Source of the DNA: Agrypnia vestita
Lineage: Eukaryota > Arthropoda > Insecta > Trichoptera > Phryganeidae
Direction: 5' to 3'
Length of the DNA: 64,000 nucleotides
Assembly: GCA_016648135.1 (NCBI GenBank)
Contig: JADDOH010010315.1
Span: 24,476 to 88,475, forward strand
Part shown: positions 55,260-63,946 of the stretch, in pieces
Position numbering within the stretch: position 1 is the first letter of the stretch
How the letters are laid out: each line of letters opens with the position of its first letter
Notes under the pieces: generated by a model
What the model was told of the DNA's origin: nothing
Seen by the model: only the letters and a program-made list of their open reading frames with translations
Database searches by the model: none
Made by a program: the position numbers and the translations under genes

Positions 55260-55800
55260 ATTCTGTTCACTTTCTCTCGACGCCATGTAGAAATTGAGTA
55301 CACGGGGCCGGGGGAGGATCGGAGATGAATGGGGAGCGGAGGCTGCGCGGAGGGATGGAGCCCACACTCGAGGCATAGGTCGGCGGGATATGGGACTGAC
55401 ATAATGATGTATTAATTTTCAGGCTGCTTCTTATCGGCATAAAGCCGGGGCGCGAAGCTGCCGGGGGCGCGCCTGATGACTTAAGGACTATTGTTCCTGG
55501 AGCCTGCCGCTCGGCCCGACCCACTGTTTACACATTATCGGGAAACAGATTAGGCGTCGCGGCGCTGCTGGCTGCCGACGCCTTTGTTTATGTTAAGCGT
55601 CTTTTTTGCCGGCTGGGAATGTCGCGCGACGCTGGGCGGCACGCGTCACTTTTTCTCGTCGCTGGTGACGGTTTCATCTTTGTGTTGTGCGGAGTTTATA
55701 AAATGTGGGTCACAAATTGAAGTTGACGTGCGGAAAAAACAACAATGGTACACCGCTTTTTCAAGATGCTGGTCCGAAAGATTTCACCTTTTGACTCTCG
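55260..55800. other. GC-richer island 15 with long stopless frame
   Basis: The longest GC-rich segment of the window's middle part. TTAATTTTCAG at 55412-55422 is a possible acceptor, and from 55424 one plus frame stays open for 98 codons to a TGA at 55718. It has no ATG at its start and no recognisable domain. Overlapping frames in other phases and on the minus strand (55267-55524) are also open, which is usual in GC-rich sequence. It is a candidate exon or regulatory block. Confidence 0.3.
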
Positions 55801-55804
55801 AACA

Positions 55805-56395
55805 ATAGTAATTAATCTTCTGTAATGTGGAGCACGGAATCTTTATATTTAGTTACCACGAGACATGTTTAATACGGGAAACCGCGATAAACAAATTTTG
55901 ACATGTAAATCATTTAAGGGGTCATTCCTGGTCAGAATATTGAACAAAGCAATTTTCTTTTTAGTTTACAAAACAATTATTTTATTCTCAGAAATATTTT
56001 CTTTCTTCTCTGAAAATTTTAAGTCGATACAAGAAATTTGGGCAGAGCTCTAACAATTTTAAGAATTTATTTTATCGCAAAGTAAAGAATGGTTCCAATT
56101 TTATACGTGTTTTTCTCAAAATCATATTTTCCAGATCGGTGACCAAAAATCTCTAAATAATTCAATCGTTTTCCTTAAGGAATATATTTTACACCAGAAA
56201 AAGTAGTATTTTGCAAGTTTTTTAAAGGATTTTTTTAATCCAACAAAAATTGACCATTTTTAGCGTGAAATCGAAATTTTCACTTTAAACCTTTGCCATT
56301 TTATAATAAACATAATAGTTTTATGTTTATATGTTACATATATTTTTTTAAAATATGAATTTTTGAAAAATGCCATGAGGCCCAAATAATAAACT
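55805..56395. other. AT-rich stretch, no gene
   Basis: Frames at 55865-56053 and 56260-56454 are AT-driven. Nothing else recognised. Confidence 0.4.
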
Positions 56396-56398
56396 CTT

Positions 56399-56505
56399 TC
56401 AATTGTACCCAGGCTTGAGATAATTACATAGATGTAATCTGACCTCACCAGCAATTGAACCCGGAACCTCAGTATGAGAATCCAGTGTCGTGCCTACTAG
56501 TTATT
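56399..56505 (-). mobile_element. tRNA-derived SINE, family B
   Basis: Minus-strand order: a head with ACTAGTAGGCACGACACTGG, ATTCTCATACTGAGGTTCC, B-box CCGGGTTCAATTGCTGG, then body GTCAGATTACATCTATGTAA and CTCAAGCCTGGGTAC. Its head end overlaps the start of the palindrome at 56497. Confidence 0.6.
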
Positions 56506-56555
56506 TATACTATGAATGTATTAATATTTAATACATTCATAGTATAAATAACTAG
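56497..56555. repeat. Perfect 28-bp-arm palindrome
   Basis: CTAGTTATTTATACTATGAA plus TGTATTAA is followed after three bases (TAT) by its exact reverse complement ending CTAG at 56555. There are no mismatches over 28 bp per arm. With only 3 bp between arms it should extrude readily as a cruciform and would be unstable in replication, so it is likely young. Confidence 0.9.
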
Positions 56556-56819
56556 CTTTAATGTGCGACTTCTACCCAGATTTGGCTTTTTGTTTAATTT
56601 TCCTTTATATTTGACTAAAAAAAGTTGTTTGTATATTTATTTGTATATTTGTATGTACGTACGGTACATAACACCATTGGAAAATGAGACAAAAAATAAA
56701 TTAAATAAAAAAATAAAAAAGACACAGATAATCAATAAAACACTTTATGTAAGGAAATAAAAGCAAAGGTAGCAATATCCAAAAAAATTTAATGCAGTCA
56801 TCGTGGATTTCTAATTTAT

Positions 56820-57087
56820 GAGTGGGTGAATCAGTGCAAATATTGACGGCCAGGGATAAAGTAATGAAGTACCTACCTGCGTGCGGAATTTTTGAAAGAG
56901 CTAATCAGTGCGATAAAAAACGGCATCTATAAAGTGTTCCACGGACAAGTGGAAGATTCTCAAGTGACGATAAATGAGAATTACAGAATATCGTTACAGC
57001 TACGTTTGTGTCCAATGACTGTGTTAATATAAAAGTTCAATTGATTTTGAGTGTATCATTTGCCTCAAATTGCCAAGACCCGTGACA
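56820..57087 (+). mobile_element. LTR-like sequence, 3' part
   Basis: ACGGACAAGTGGAAGATTCT, GTGTCCAATGACTGTGTTAA and the end CCAAGACCCGTGACA match 26425-26767 (ATAGACAAGTGGAGGATTCT, TTTCCAATGACTTTTATG, CGATCCCGTGACA). The 5' part is absent or too diverged. Confidence 0.5.
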
Positions 57088-57141
57088 GTTTACTTCTTGT
57101 TTAAAAGGAAATCAAAAATGTGTTATACATGATCATAATAA

Positions 57142-57250
57142 AGGCCCTCGTGGCCCAGTGGGCATGACACCAAGGGTTCCACGCTCGATTCCGCGAGAGG
57201 TCACAATTAATCTATGTAATTTACTCAAGCTTGGCTTCTTGGTGTAAAAA
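57142..57250 (+). mobile_element. tRNA-derived SINE, family B
   Basis: A-box-like GGCCCTCGTGGCCCAGTGGG, B-box-like CACGCTCGATTCCGCG, body AGGTCACAATTAATCTATGT and ACTCAAGCTTGGCTTCTTGG. The tail diverges after about 57245. A 61-codon minus frame (57133-57318) is antisense. Confidence 0.65.
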
Positions 57251-57254
57251 AATA

Positions 57255-58125
57255 CACACAAATCTGTACTGTCTCTGCGACTGTCTGTCTGAATCTTATC
57301 CACACATATACGCACCATACCTATTAGTATCCTTTAATTAATATAACTCAATACCATTAATTAATTTTTTTGCGTGTCATCTAGTATATAAGTGAAATGT
57401 ATAAAAGCAAAGACAACAATATTAAAAAACTAACAAAATGTTTTGAAAGCAGTCACCATGGATTATTAATTTAGAATGTATTAAATTTTAGATTCTATGT
57501 ATCTATCCCTTGCAAAATCACGTTTCCTATAAATTAAGATACTATATTTCCTATAAAATCTTGAGTTATACATACATTAGAAATAAGTAATTTTCGATGG
57601 CTGCATTATTATTTTGGATATTGCTACCTTTGCTTTTATACCCCACAAGTAATAGTAAATAAGTTTTTTAGCCGGTAAGTTGTTTTGTAATACAATTTTT
57701 TTTTGGATGAAACGCCTTTGAGGTGAGCTCATGAAAACGGCGCCATATCAATTATCCAGTTTTTATTATTATCCTTAAAAATTTGCTTAAAATTTATCCA
57801 CTAGAAAATTTATCAAAAAAATTATATGTAATATCTACGTTCCTTTCAAGTAAAACTTACACGTTCGGCCTCATCTTGTTGTATAAATTATTTTGTATAA
57901 ATAAGTGGGTAGGAACCTACATAGAAAACAACCCACATACGAATCAAAATATAAACCTACTTAGAAATCAGAATCCACTCAATCCGAAGTGAAAAGCGAT
58001 TTGAATAACGTGGCAGATGTGAATCAAAAGTTGTTATAAAATTTATGGACAAAATAAAGCAGCCCCGTCTGTAGAAAAAAATATTCGTATTGAGGTTCCG
58101 TTCTCATTGCACACTGAAAATTAGC
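57255..58125. other. AT-rich stretch with inverted similarity
   Basis: GCAAAGACAACAATATTAAA, then TGAAAGCAGTCACCATGGAT (57405-57460) resembles AAGCAAAGGTAGCAATATCC and ATGCAGTCATCGTGGATTTC at 56760-56810, and in reverse GGATATTGCTACCTTTGC at 57616-57635. The last pair (56762-56780 against 57616-57634) forms inverted ends about 850 bp apart around the LTR and SINE fragments, suggesting a composite element. Confidence 0.4.
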
Positions 58126-58129
58126 TGCT

Positions 58130-58275
58130 GCATACACGGCGCCCGCGACGGTTCGCGAGTAAAAACAATGATCTCTGTATTTTCATGAATACCGGATACT
58201 TATTATTTCATACGAAGGGTGGAGATTACCTGAAAAGAGGACGGCGGGCGGAGCTCAGGGCCGCACTCGCTTTTC
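58130..58275. other. GC-richer island 16
   Basis: CATACACGGCGCCCGCGACG, GAGGACGGCGGGCGGAGC and TCAGGGCCGCACTCGC. No frame. Confidence 0.3.
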
Positions 58276-58339
58276 AAATTTCACTATACAATATATTTAA
58301 ATAAATCTACTTGGTTGTGTTGTTGCAATTTTAGAACAT

Positions 58340-58507
58340 ATTGAAATTAATTAGCGATTTGATAATTAATTATTAAACGGACAACGTTACTTTTACACGA
58401 ATTGAACTGAACGCAATTATTTAAATCACACTATTTGTCGTATCGTATCGTAATATGTGACCTGGATTTGAACACTTTATTGTCGCTGGGTAACACTCTA
58501 TTTCTCG
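58340..58507 (-). repeat. Extra copy of the LTR 3' segment
   Basis: TTAATTAGCGATTTGATAAT, CAACGTTACTTTTACACGAA, AATCACACTATTTGTCG and AACACTTTATTGTCGCTGGG recur about 220 bp to the right at 58562-58710. One copy belongs to the LTR at 58508-59061. The other is a direct duplication or the remains of a second LTR in tandem. Confidence 0.7.
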
Positions 58508-59061
58508 TGTTGTAGCTGGGGTCACGGGTTATGGCTGGAAAGACAAATGAAAACACTGGAAATTAATTAGCGATTTATTAATTAATATTTAAATGACAAC
58601 GTCACTTTTACACGAATTAAACCTAATGCATTTTTTTAAATCACACTATTTCGTAATATATCACTCGTATGTGAACACTTTATTATCGCTGGGTAACACC
58701 CTATTTATCACCTATAGAACATTAAATTCTCGCAAGAAATATTTATTGCATTTATTTCGCCACTTTGGTAAGTACTCGCCCGATTATTTCACTCCATATC
58801 TGTCGCTTCGCAATTCACGACTGGGCACACCTGGCCGTTGTCCGCGACTCATTTCGCACTGAACGATCTGTCAAAACAAAACTCTCCCGGTGGCCTAGAT
58901 CCGCGCTACTTATACCCAAACGCTGATAAATTCACGTCGAGGTTCAAGTCGCTTCTAGGCTGTTCTAGTCATTTGTAGACGGTTTTCGAAGGTTGTAGAT
59001 AATTGCAGACCGTTCTAGATCCCGGAGAGTGCCTTATTCCTTCTGCTTGCGATGCGTGACA
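58508..59061 (-). mobile_element. LTR, near complete, minus strand
   Basis: Read on the minus strand it starts TGTCACGCATCGCAAGCAG at 59061. It passes AACAGCCTAGAAGCGACTTG and a TATA box GGTATAAGTAGCG (about 58905-58915), then a GACAGATCGTTCAGTGCG start region and CAGCGATAATAAAGTGTTCA with the poly(A) signal. It ends ACCCCAGCTACAACA at 58508. Order and phrases match the plus-strand LTR at 30071. TG...CA ends are present. No internal region is attached, so it is a solo LTR, possibly tandemly extended at 58340-58507. Confidence 0.7.
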
Positions 59062-59064
59062 ATA

Positions 59065-60290
59065 TTGTAGTTTTATGGTATAACTATGTAGGTAGATGAA
59101 TTGATGAGCAGAAACAGCTATCTCCGGAAGATATAGAATTTTTTAATGAGAAATTTATTATTTCCATTGATTTTTAATTTTATTTTTCCAAAAAAAATCT
59201 AAAAATCTAATCAATAACGCACTGGATAATAAGATCTATTTTATTTAATCAGATAAATATTAGATACAGCATACAGGGTGACTCAAATGTGAAATATATC
59301 ATTTGGAGGGCTGATAGGCTAACTGACCGGAATATCAAAATATGACTTGAGTACAAATAAAATAGTTTACGAGGTATTGGCACATTTATGAATTTCGTAT
59401 AAAACAGTTTTTCGAGTGCCACAGCTAAAAAAGCCAATATTCTTTATTAATGTGAATTTTTTTTAAGCAACTGTGAATAGCTCTATAATGGATCACAGTC
59501 CAAAATAAAACTAATACTGGTTTACATTTGTAAAAAATATATTTTTGCCAGACTCATCATTTATTTTTTTATTAGCTTACTTGGACTCATCTTACAGTAA
59601 AATAATGTAAATCGCTAACCAGGAAAAAAAAATCCTAATTTTGTATTGATTTTCAAATGGTATTCCAATTGCTATGTTTTACTTAAAAAAAAGATATTAC
59701 TATTTTACTGCAAAATAAGCTCATCGTGAAATTATTTCAATAATAACGAATATATAAAACTTAAGAAAACATAAATAAAAATAGATAATAATGAAATTAA
59801 TAAAAATGTTCCAAGTGTTTATATAAAACTTCGATGTGAATATTAGTTTTTTTCGATATAATCGAAATATTTTAATTTTTAAATATACCTGTATTATTTC
59901 GAATTTTTTTTTTATTTCTCTTACGTATCGAGTTATGGTAGAAACTTTATGTTTAAAAATATACAATTCAATAAATAAAATATTCAAATAAAAAAGTCAA
60001 AAAAATAATTAGAATATTCAAATTTTTGTAAGTGAATTTTTTGTAAGAATTGAAAGTCTTATCCTCATCCTGGAGACCCGCCTTAGTCTAGGCTCTAGCA
60101 TTCATATTGGAGAAAAATACTGGCCCCTCACAATCCACAATCAATGTCATAACTCGCTAAAGGCGTTCTTCTGATATATTAATATTAGTATTATATTTTA
60201 CATCTTCGTTTTTTTTAATTACTTTTTGGATTTGCACCTTATATTTTAAGTATATCTTACGTACTTTCTTTAATAATGTTTGTCTATATA
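59065..60290. other. AT-rich stretch with one possible transposon end
   Basis: ATACAGGGTGACTCAAATG at 59271-59289 has the form of a TA-flanked transposon terminus, but I find no matching inverted end. The 88-codon minus frame 59721-59987 is AT-driven. A GC-richer sentence occurs at 60065-60170. Confidence 0.4.
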
Positions 60291-60297
60291 CTTTCAT

Positions 60298-60853
60298 CCG
60301 TATTCTGAAAATAACAATGTCTGGATCTTTAAGATCTTTATCCCAACACTTAGATAGTCGATAGACTATAATAAAAATTAAAAATGTCCATTCAAATTAT
60401 ATTCAAATCTTCCCATCTTGACATTTGATAGATAATAATTTACATCTTTCTCCCTCCCTCTATATCTATCTCAGGTAGAAACTTACAGAAACAAACATCG
60501 ACAAAAAGCTATGTCTCGTTTATTTTTAATTTTTATTATCGTCTATTAAGTATTGGGATAAAGATCTTAAAGATCCAGACATATCTGTCAAATGTCAGGA
60601 TGGGAAGATTTGAATACGCGGTAACGCCGAACGCGGTCATGACAAGTTTAGCCATGATATTTCATGTGGACGCTGTGGATGAAGAAATTAATACGTTTGT
60701 AAGAAACAATCTTTCTTATATCATCTTTTAATACAGTGTATTTAAGCCGTAGAATTACAAAATCCGCTCTGGACATTTTTAATTTTTATTATCGTCTATT
60801 AAGTGTTGGGATAAAGATCTTAAAGATTCAGACATTGTTACTTTCAGAATCGG
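60298..60853. mobile_element. Nested palindromic element, family M5
   Basis: Outer inverted ends: CCGTATTCTGAAAATAACAA on the left and, in reverse complement, CCGATTCTGAAAGTAACAA on the right, each followed by TGTCTG.ATCTTTAAGATC, TTTATCCCAACACTTA and TAATAAAAATTAAAAATGTCC. Inside lies a second inverted copy: the block TTAAGTATTGGGATAAAGAT (60545) and GATCTTAAAGATCCAGACAT, with CTTCCCATCTTGACATTTGA facing TCAAATGTCAGGATGGGAAG. So the same 75-bp block occurs three times in two orientations. No transposase frame. Confidence 0.75.
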
Positions 60854-60889
60854 GCCGATCATCTTGTAACGTATCTACCTGTACACCTA

Positions 60890-61085
60890 AGCTAAATACC
60901 TAACTTTAAAGTTTAATAATATAAGTTTTACGAAAAGCCCAAAGCTTGAGACTTTAAGCTACCGAATTAAGCTTTATTACGACTTTTGTGACTTTTAAGC
61001 ACACACTTTATGCTTTAAGCTTCTAGATAAAAACTTAAGTCGAACTTAGGACTTCGGAAGTATATTTACATGAAAGCTAATATTA
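60890..61085. repeat. Cluster of CTTTAAGCTT-like phrases
   Basis: AACTTTAAAGTTTAA, AAAGCTTGAGACTTTAAGC, ATTAAGCTTTATTACG, ATGCTTTAAGCTTCTAG and AAACTTAAGTCG occur within 200 bp, in both orientations. This is self-complementary low-complexity sequence at the edge of the GC-richer block that follows. Confidence 0.5.
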
Positions 61086-61119
61086 TTTTTTTTTTTGTTA
61101 AGAATTTATATTTTCAAAA

Positions 61120-61590
61120 TTGGCCAGTCGTGATCTATCTAGTGGTTAGGAAAATTCCCCCTCCGTTGTGTCCGTAGCTATCCAAAATTCTTTTGATATG
61201 TGGTGAGATTCGTATTCTTATTAACGCGACTAGACTAATATAGATCGAATTCTTACCTAACTATGGAAATAACAAACGCACGTAACTAATCCGTACTCGT
61301 CCTTCTAGAAACCGCTCTAGAATTCTACAGTTTCGCCTATATGAGAGATAGCCGATATCGTCCACGTCCGGAGTCGGCCTAAAAGCCAATTATATGCGGC
61401 GTAGCCGAGGAATAAACGCTAGTAGCAAAACTCCCTTACATTGTACCGCCATAACTATAATACCACCGGGGTTAAAATACTGTAATATAAAACAATACAA
61501 TCGTTGCCAAGTTAACGGCATACGCTAAAGATTCCGCCCGCATTGATTATCAACATCTCATAATAGCAGCTTAGAACAGTGTCAGCACAA
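61120..61590. other. Start of GC-richer unassigned block
   Basis: Base composition rises from about here. Phrases such as CTAGAAACCGCTCTAGAATT (inverted CTAGAA) and GATATCGTCCACGTCCGGAG are seen. The A-box-like TCTAGTGGTTAGG at 61137-61150 could be a SINE head remnant. An LTR cannot be excluded. Confidence 0.35.
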
Positions 61591-61594
61591 CCAC

Positions 61595-61846
61595 ATGCGG
61601 CACCCATTTATGACAGATTTACAAGATATAATAGCATACGTTATATTCAAAACACAAGTAAGAAACCTACCAATAGCGCATCCCACGTTGTCCGATCTGC
61701 TCAATCTGTTCATAGTACATAGTAGAGGAAGACAAACATATTTATATTCACAACAACTAGGCGCAACAGAGGCTCAGGGCAAGCTTTGTCTGACATTATC
61801 GCAGCCCGAGATTCTAAGGGAATGGAAGATACAGATTTGTAAGTGA
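61595..61846 (+). CDS. Unassigned 83-codon open frame
   Basis: Begins MRHPFMTDLQDIIAYVIF and ends REWKIQICK. Its composition is protein-like, with balanced charges and few simple runs, and it continues open upstream into NHM. I do not recognise the family, and there is no poly(A) signal or clear splice site. It may be a fragment of a larger gene or mobile element, or chance in GC-richer sequence. It stands just before a strongly structured region (61858-61975). Confidence 0.3.
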   Translation: MRHPFMTDLQDIIAYVIFKTQVRNLPIAHPTLSDLLNLFIVHSRGRQTYLYSQQLGATEAQGKLCLTLSQPEILREWKIQICK

Positions 61847-61857
61847 AATTTAAGAAG

Positions 61858-61975
61858 TGTCTAACCACTTCTGTTCAAACGTGGATTCTAGATGCCCCCC
61901 CCCCCTGTAGGGGGGAGGGGGATGCGGCCCCAGAGCATCGCCGCATCCGGTGGTTAACTCCTGTTTAGACATAAC
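61858..61975. repeat. Strong hairpin cluster with C-run/G-run
   Basis: Outer arms GTCTAACCAC and GTGGTTAACTCCTGTTTAGAC pair in part. Inside, C13 faces GGGGGGAGGGGG across CTGTA (61894-61922), and GGATGCGGC faces GCCGCATCC (61919-61951). Three nested or adjacent stems in 120 bp would fold strongly in RNA or single-stranded DNA. Confidence 0.6.
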
Positions 61976-62021
61976 CTCCCACACGAAGCTGCAGACCAAG
62001 ATCAAGCCGAGACTCTATTGC

Positions 62022-62435
62022 TCCTGCTGGAATCCCTCGAAGTCCTCGCTTCCCGGCGACAAACATATCAGGAAGAAATCCCGCGTCTGATATTAAGGTT
62101 TGTATATTGTCCCGCGGGGCAGTCAAATGGACTGGTGTATATGATGAGGATCCCACGTTGCGGCTACATGAGCCGGATTATTATGATGTTTACTGCTGAT
62201 TAAAGGGCTGAATGAACTAACTGGGTGACTGGAAAAGACTCGTCCTTGAGCGCGTCGGTCAGAGCCATGTTAGCATTGCCAATTATAGTTGATGTGATTG
62301 ATCCCACGGTGTAGTCTTATTGACTAGAGATATTAAATGATGGTAAAACAGCATGATTATTACAGTTGATTGTGTAATTCCTGATATGTTTCTCGCTGGC
62401 CGGGAAGAGAGAACCCCGAAGGTCTCTGTATACAG
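62022..62435. repeat. Inverted repeat TTCCTGATATGTTT
   Basis: On the minus strand at 62075-62025 the sequence TTCCTGATATGTTTGTCGCC, GGGAAGCGAGGACTTCGAG is an imperfect copy of the plus-strand TTCCTGATATGTTTCTCGCT, GGCCGGGAAGAGAGAACCCC at 62389-62435. The similarity spans about 45 bp. Both frames read PDMF.AG, so part of a coding sequence may have been inverted and duplicated. The intervening DNA is unassigned. Confidence 0.5.
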
Positions 62436-62529
62436 CAAGTTAGAAAAGGTGGTGACTGATGAGAATGTTGGTGTTAGTAATGCCATCGCGCGCCTGAATG
62501 CGGTCCCGATCATAAAAATTGATTGTTAA
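62353..62529 (+). CDS. Unassigned 58-codon open frame
   Basis: Starts MIITVDCVIPDMFLAG and ends NAIARLNAVPIIKIDC. Composition is protein-like, with REER and YSKLEKVVTDENVGV in the middle. The PDMFLAG block is echoed on the opposite strand at about 62050-62070. Its family is unknown to me. It is too short for a confident gene and has a stop just upstream. It could be an exon or a fragment of an element. Confidence 0.3.
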   Translation: MIITVDCVIPDMFLAGREERTPKVSVYSKLEKVVTDENVGVSNAIARLNAVPIIKIDC

Positions 62530-62620
62530 ACTGCTAACAGATCTCGTTCATTAAAGCGGCCCCGAGCATAAGTATTGACTGTCGAACTGCTACCTGCATC
62601 TTATAATTTCTCGTTCATGA
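62470..62620. repeat. About 63-bp direct duplication
   Basis: GCGGTCCCGATCATAAAAAT, TGATTGTTAAACTGCTAAC and TCTCGTTCATTAAA recur as GCGGCCCCGAGCATAAGTAT, TGACTGTCGAACTGCTACC and TCTCGTTCATGAGG. Both also resemble the end of each 414-bp unit to the right (GGTCCCGAACGAAGGTTTT, GCTACCTGAGTC). They look like an older, shorter stage of the same repeat. Confidence 0.6.
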
Positions 62621-63795
62621 GGAACGTCCTATCTCGTCCTTGAGTACGGAGTTATTACATTCACATACATTCATAACCAGAGCCCGAGCTCGTCGAGCCA
62701 AGGGGAGTGAAAGAACATAGTGGCTTCTTCCCTCCGGCTGTGTTTGAGGCACGACGCTCTGGTCCGATTCGAAATGCTTCACCTTTGCTTGACTGAACAC
62801 ATTTTAACTGTGTGGAGGCTTTGCGCAATTCTACTTAGACCCACCCAGAGTGTCCCCGCAGTCCCGTTCATCCCCTGGATCAAGAACACGCACCGCGTCA
62901 TTTGATCCCAGTTACATACAACTATCTGTATCGCGAGTGTATCTCTTTCTTCAATCCCCTTCATTTGCCTCTCATAGTAGCTCGTCCATGCGGAACGCCC
63001 TGTCTCGTACGTTGATGAGGTCCCGAACGAAGGTTTCGATTGAGGTACGGCTACCTGAGTCTTTTAGCTGACATTCATGAACATTCATATCCGGAATTCG
63101 AGCTCGTCGGGCCGAGGGAGTGAAAGAACGTAGGGGCTTCTTCCCTCCGGCTGTGTTTGAGGCACGACGCTCTGGTCCGATTCGAAATGCTTCACCTTTG
63201 CTTGACTGAACACATTTTAACTGTGTGGAGGCTTTGCGCAATTCTACTTAGACCCACCCAGAGTGTCCCCGCAGTCCCGTTCATCCCCTGGATCGAGAAC
63301 ACGCACCCCGTCATTTGATCCCAGTTACATACAACTACCTGTATCGCGAGTGTATCTCATTCTTCAATCCCCTTCATTTGCTTCTCTTAGTTGCTCGTCC
63401 ATGCGGAACGCCCTGTCTCGTACGTTGATGAGGTCCCGAACGAAGGTTTTGATTGAGGTACGGCTACCTGAGTCTTATAGCTGACATTCATGAACATTCA
63501 TATCCGGAATTCGAGCTCGTCGGGCCAAGGGGAGTGAAAGAACGTAGGGGCTTCTTCCCTCCGGCTGTGTTTGAGGCACAACGCTCTGGTCCGATTCGAA
63601 ATGCTTCACCTTTGCTTGACTGATCACATTTTAACTGTGTGGAGGCTTTGCGCAATTCTACTTAGACCCACCCAGAGTGTCCCCGCAGTCCCGTTCATCC
63701 CCTGGACCGAGAACACGCACCCCGTCATTCGATCGCAGTTACATACAACTATCTGTATTGCGAGTGTATCTCATTCTTCAATCCCCTTCACTATT
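62620..63795. repeat. 413/414-bp tandem repeat, about 2.7 copies
   Basis: The phrase GAGCTCGTCG recurs at 62686, 63100 and 63513, giving units of 414 and 413 bp. Shared landmarks in each are GGCTTCTTCCCTCCGGCTGT, GCACGACGCTCTGGTCCGAT (ACAACGCTC in the third), TGTGTGGAGGCTTTGCGCAA and CCCTGGATCGAGAACACGCA. Units differ at a few per cent of sites. The third stops near 63790 after CTTCAATCCCCTTCA. Upstream a partial unit (about 62615-62685) is more diverged. Open frames of 61-89 codons recur in each unit on both strands and are a consequence of the repeat. Confidence 0.9.
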
Positions 63796-63946
63796 CCATT
63801 TATACAACAATCACGTGACTAACCTCGAGAGTCTAGCACCGGTAATAAGATCTCATTATGCTACGTTGGAAGTTAACATTGCACAACCGGACGGAATGCC
63901 TATTTCCCGCGATCATATTCAATTTGTAAAACGCAATAATATGTAA
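63796..63946 (+). CDS. Unassigned open frame after the tandem repeat
   Basis: The frame open from within the third repeat (63677) continues past the repeat edge with NNHVTNLESLAPVIRSHYA and TLEVNIAQPDGMPISRDH, then stops at 63944. This non-repeat tail is protein-like in composition. I do not recognise it. It might be the original coding context into which the repeat expanded, or chance. Confidence 0.25.

Noticed and set aside
59274..59460. Complete transposon with CAGGGTGACTC end
   Set aside because: No matching inverted end was found within the window.
62720..63822. Repeated frames in the 414-bp units as a protein family
   Set aside because: Open frames occur on both strands in different phases, and unit lengths of 414 and 413 bp break the phase between copies.
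61595..63946. Endogenous virus or densovirus-like insertion
   Set aside because: Hairpins and orphan frames prompted the idea, but no viral motif is recognisable in any frame, so it is left unassigned.
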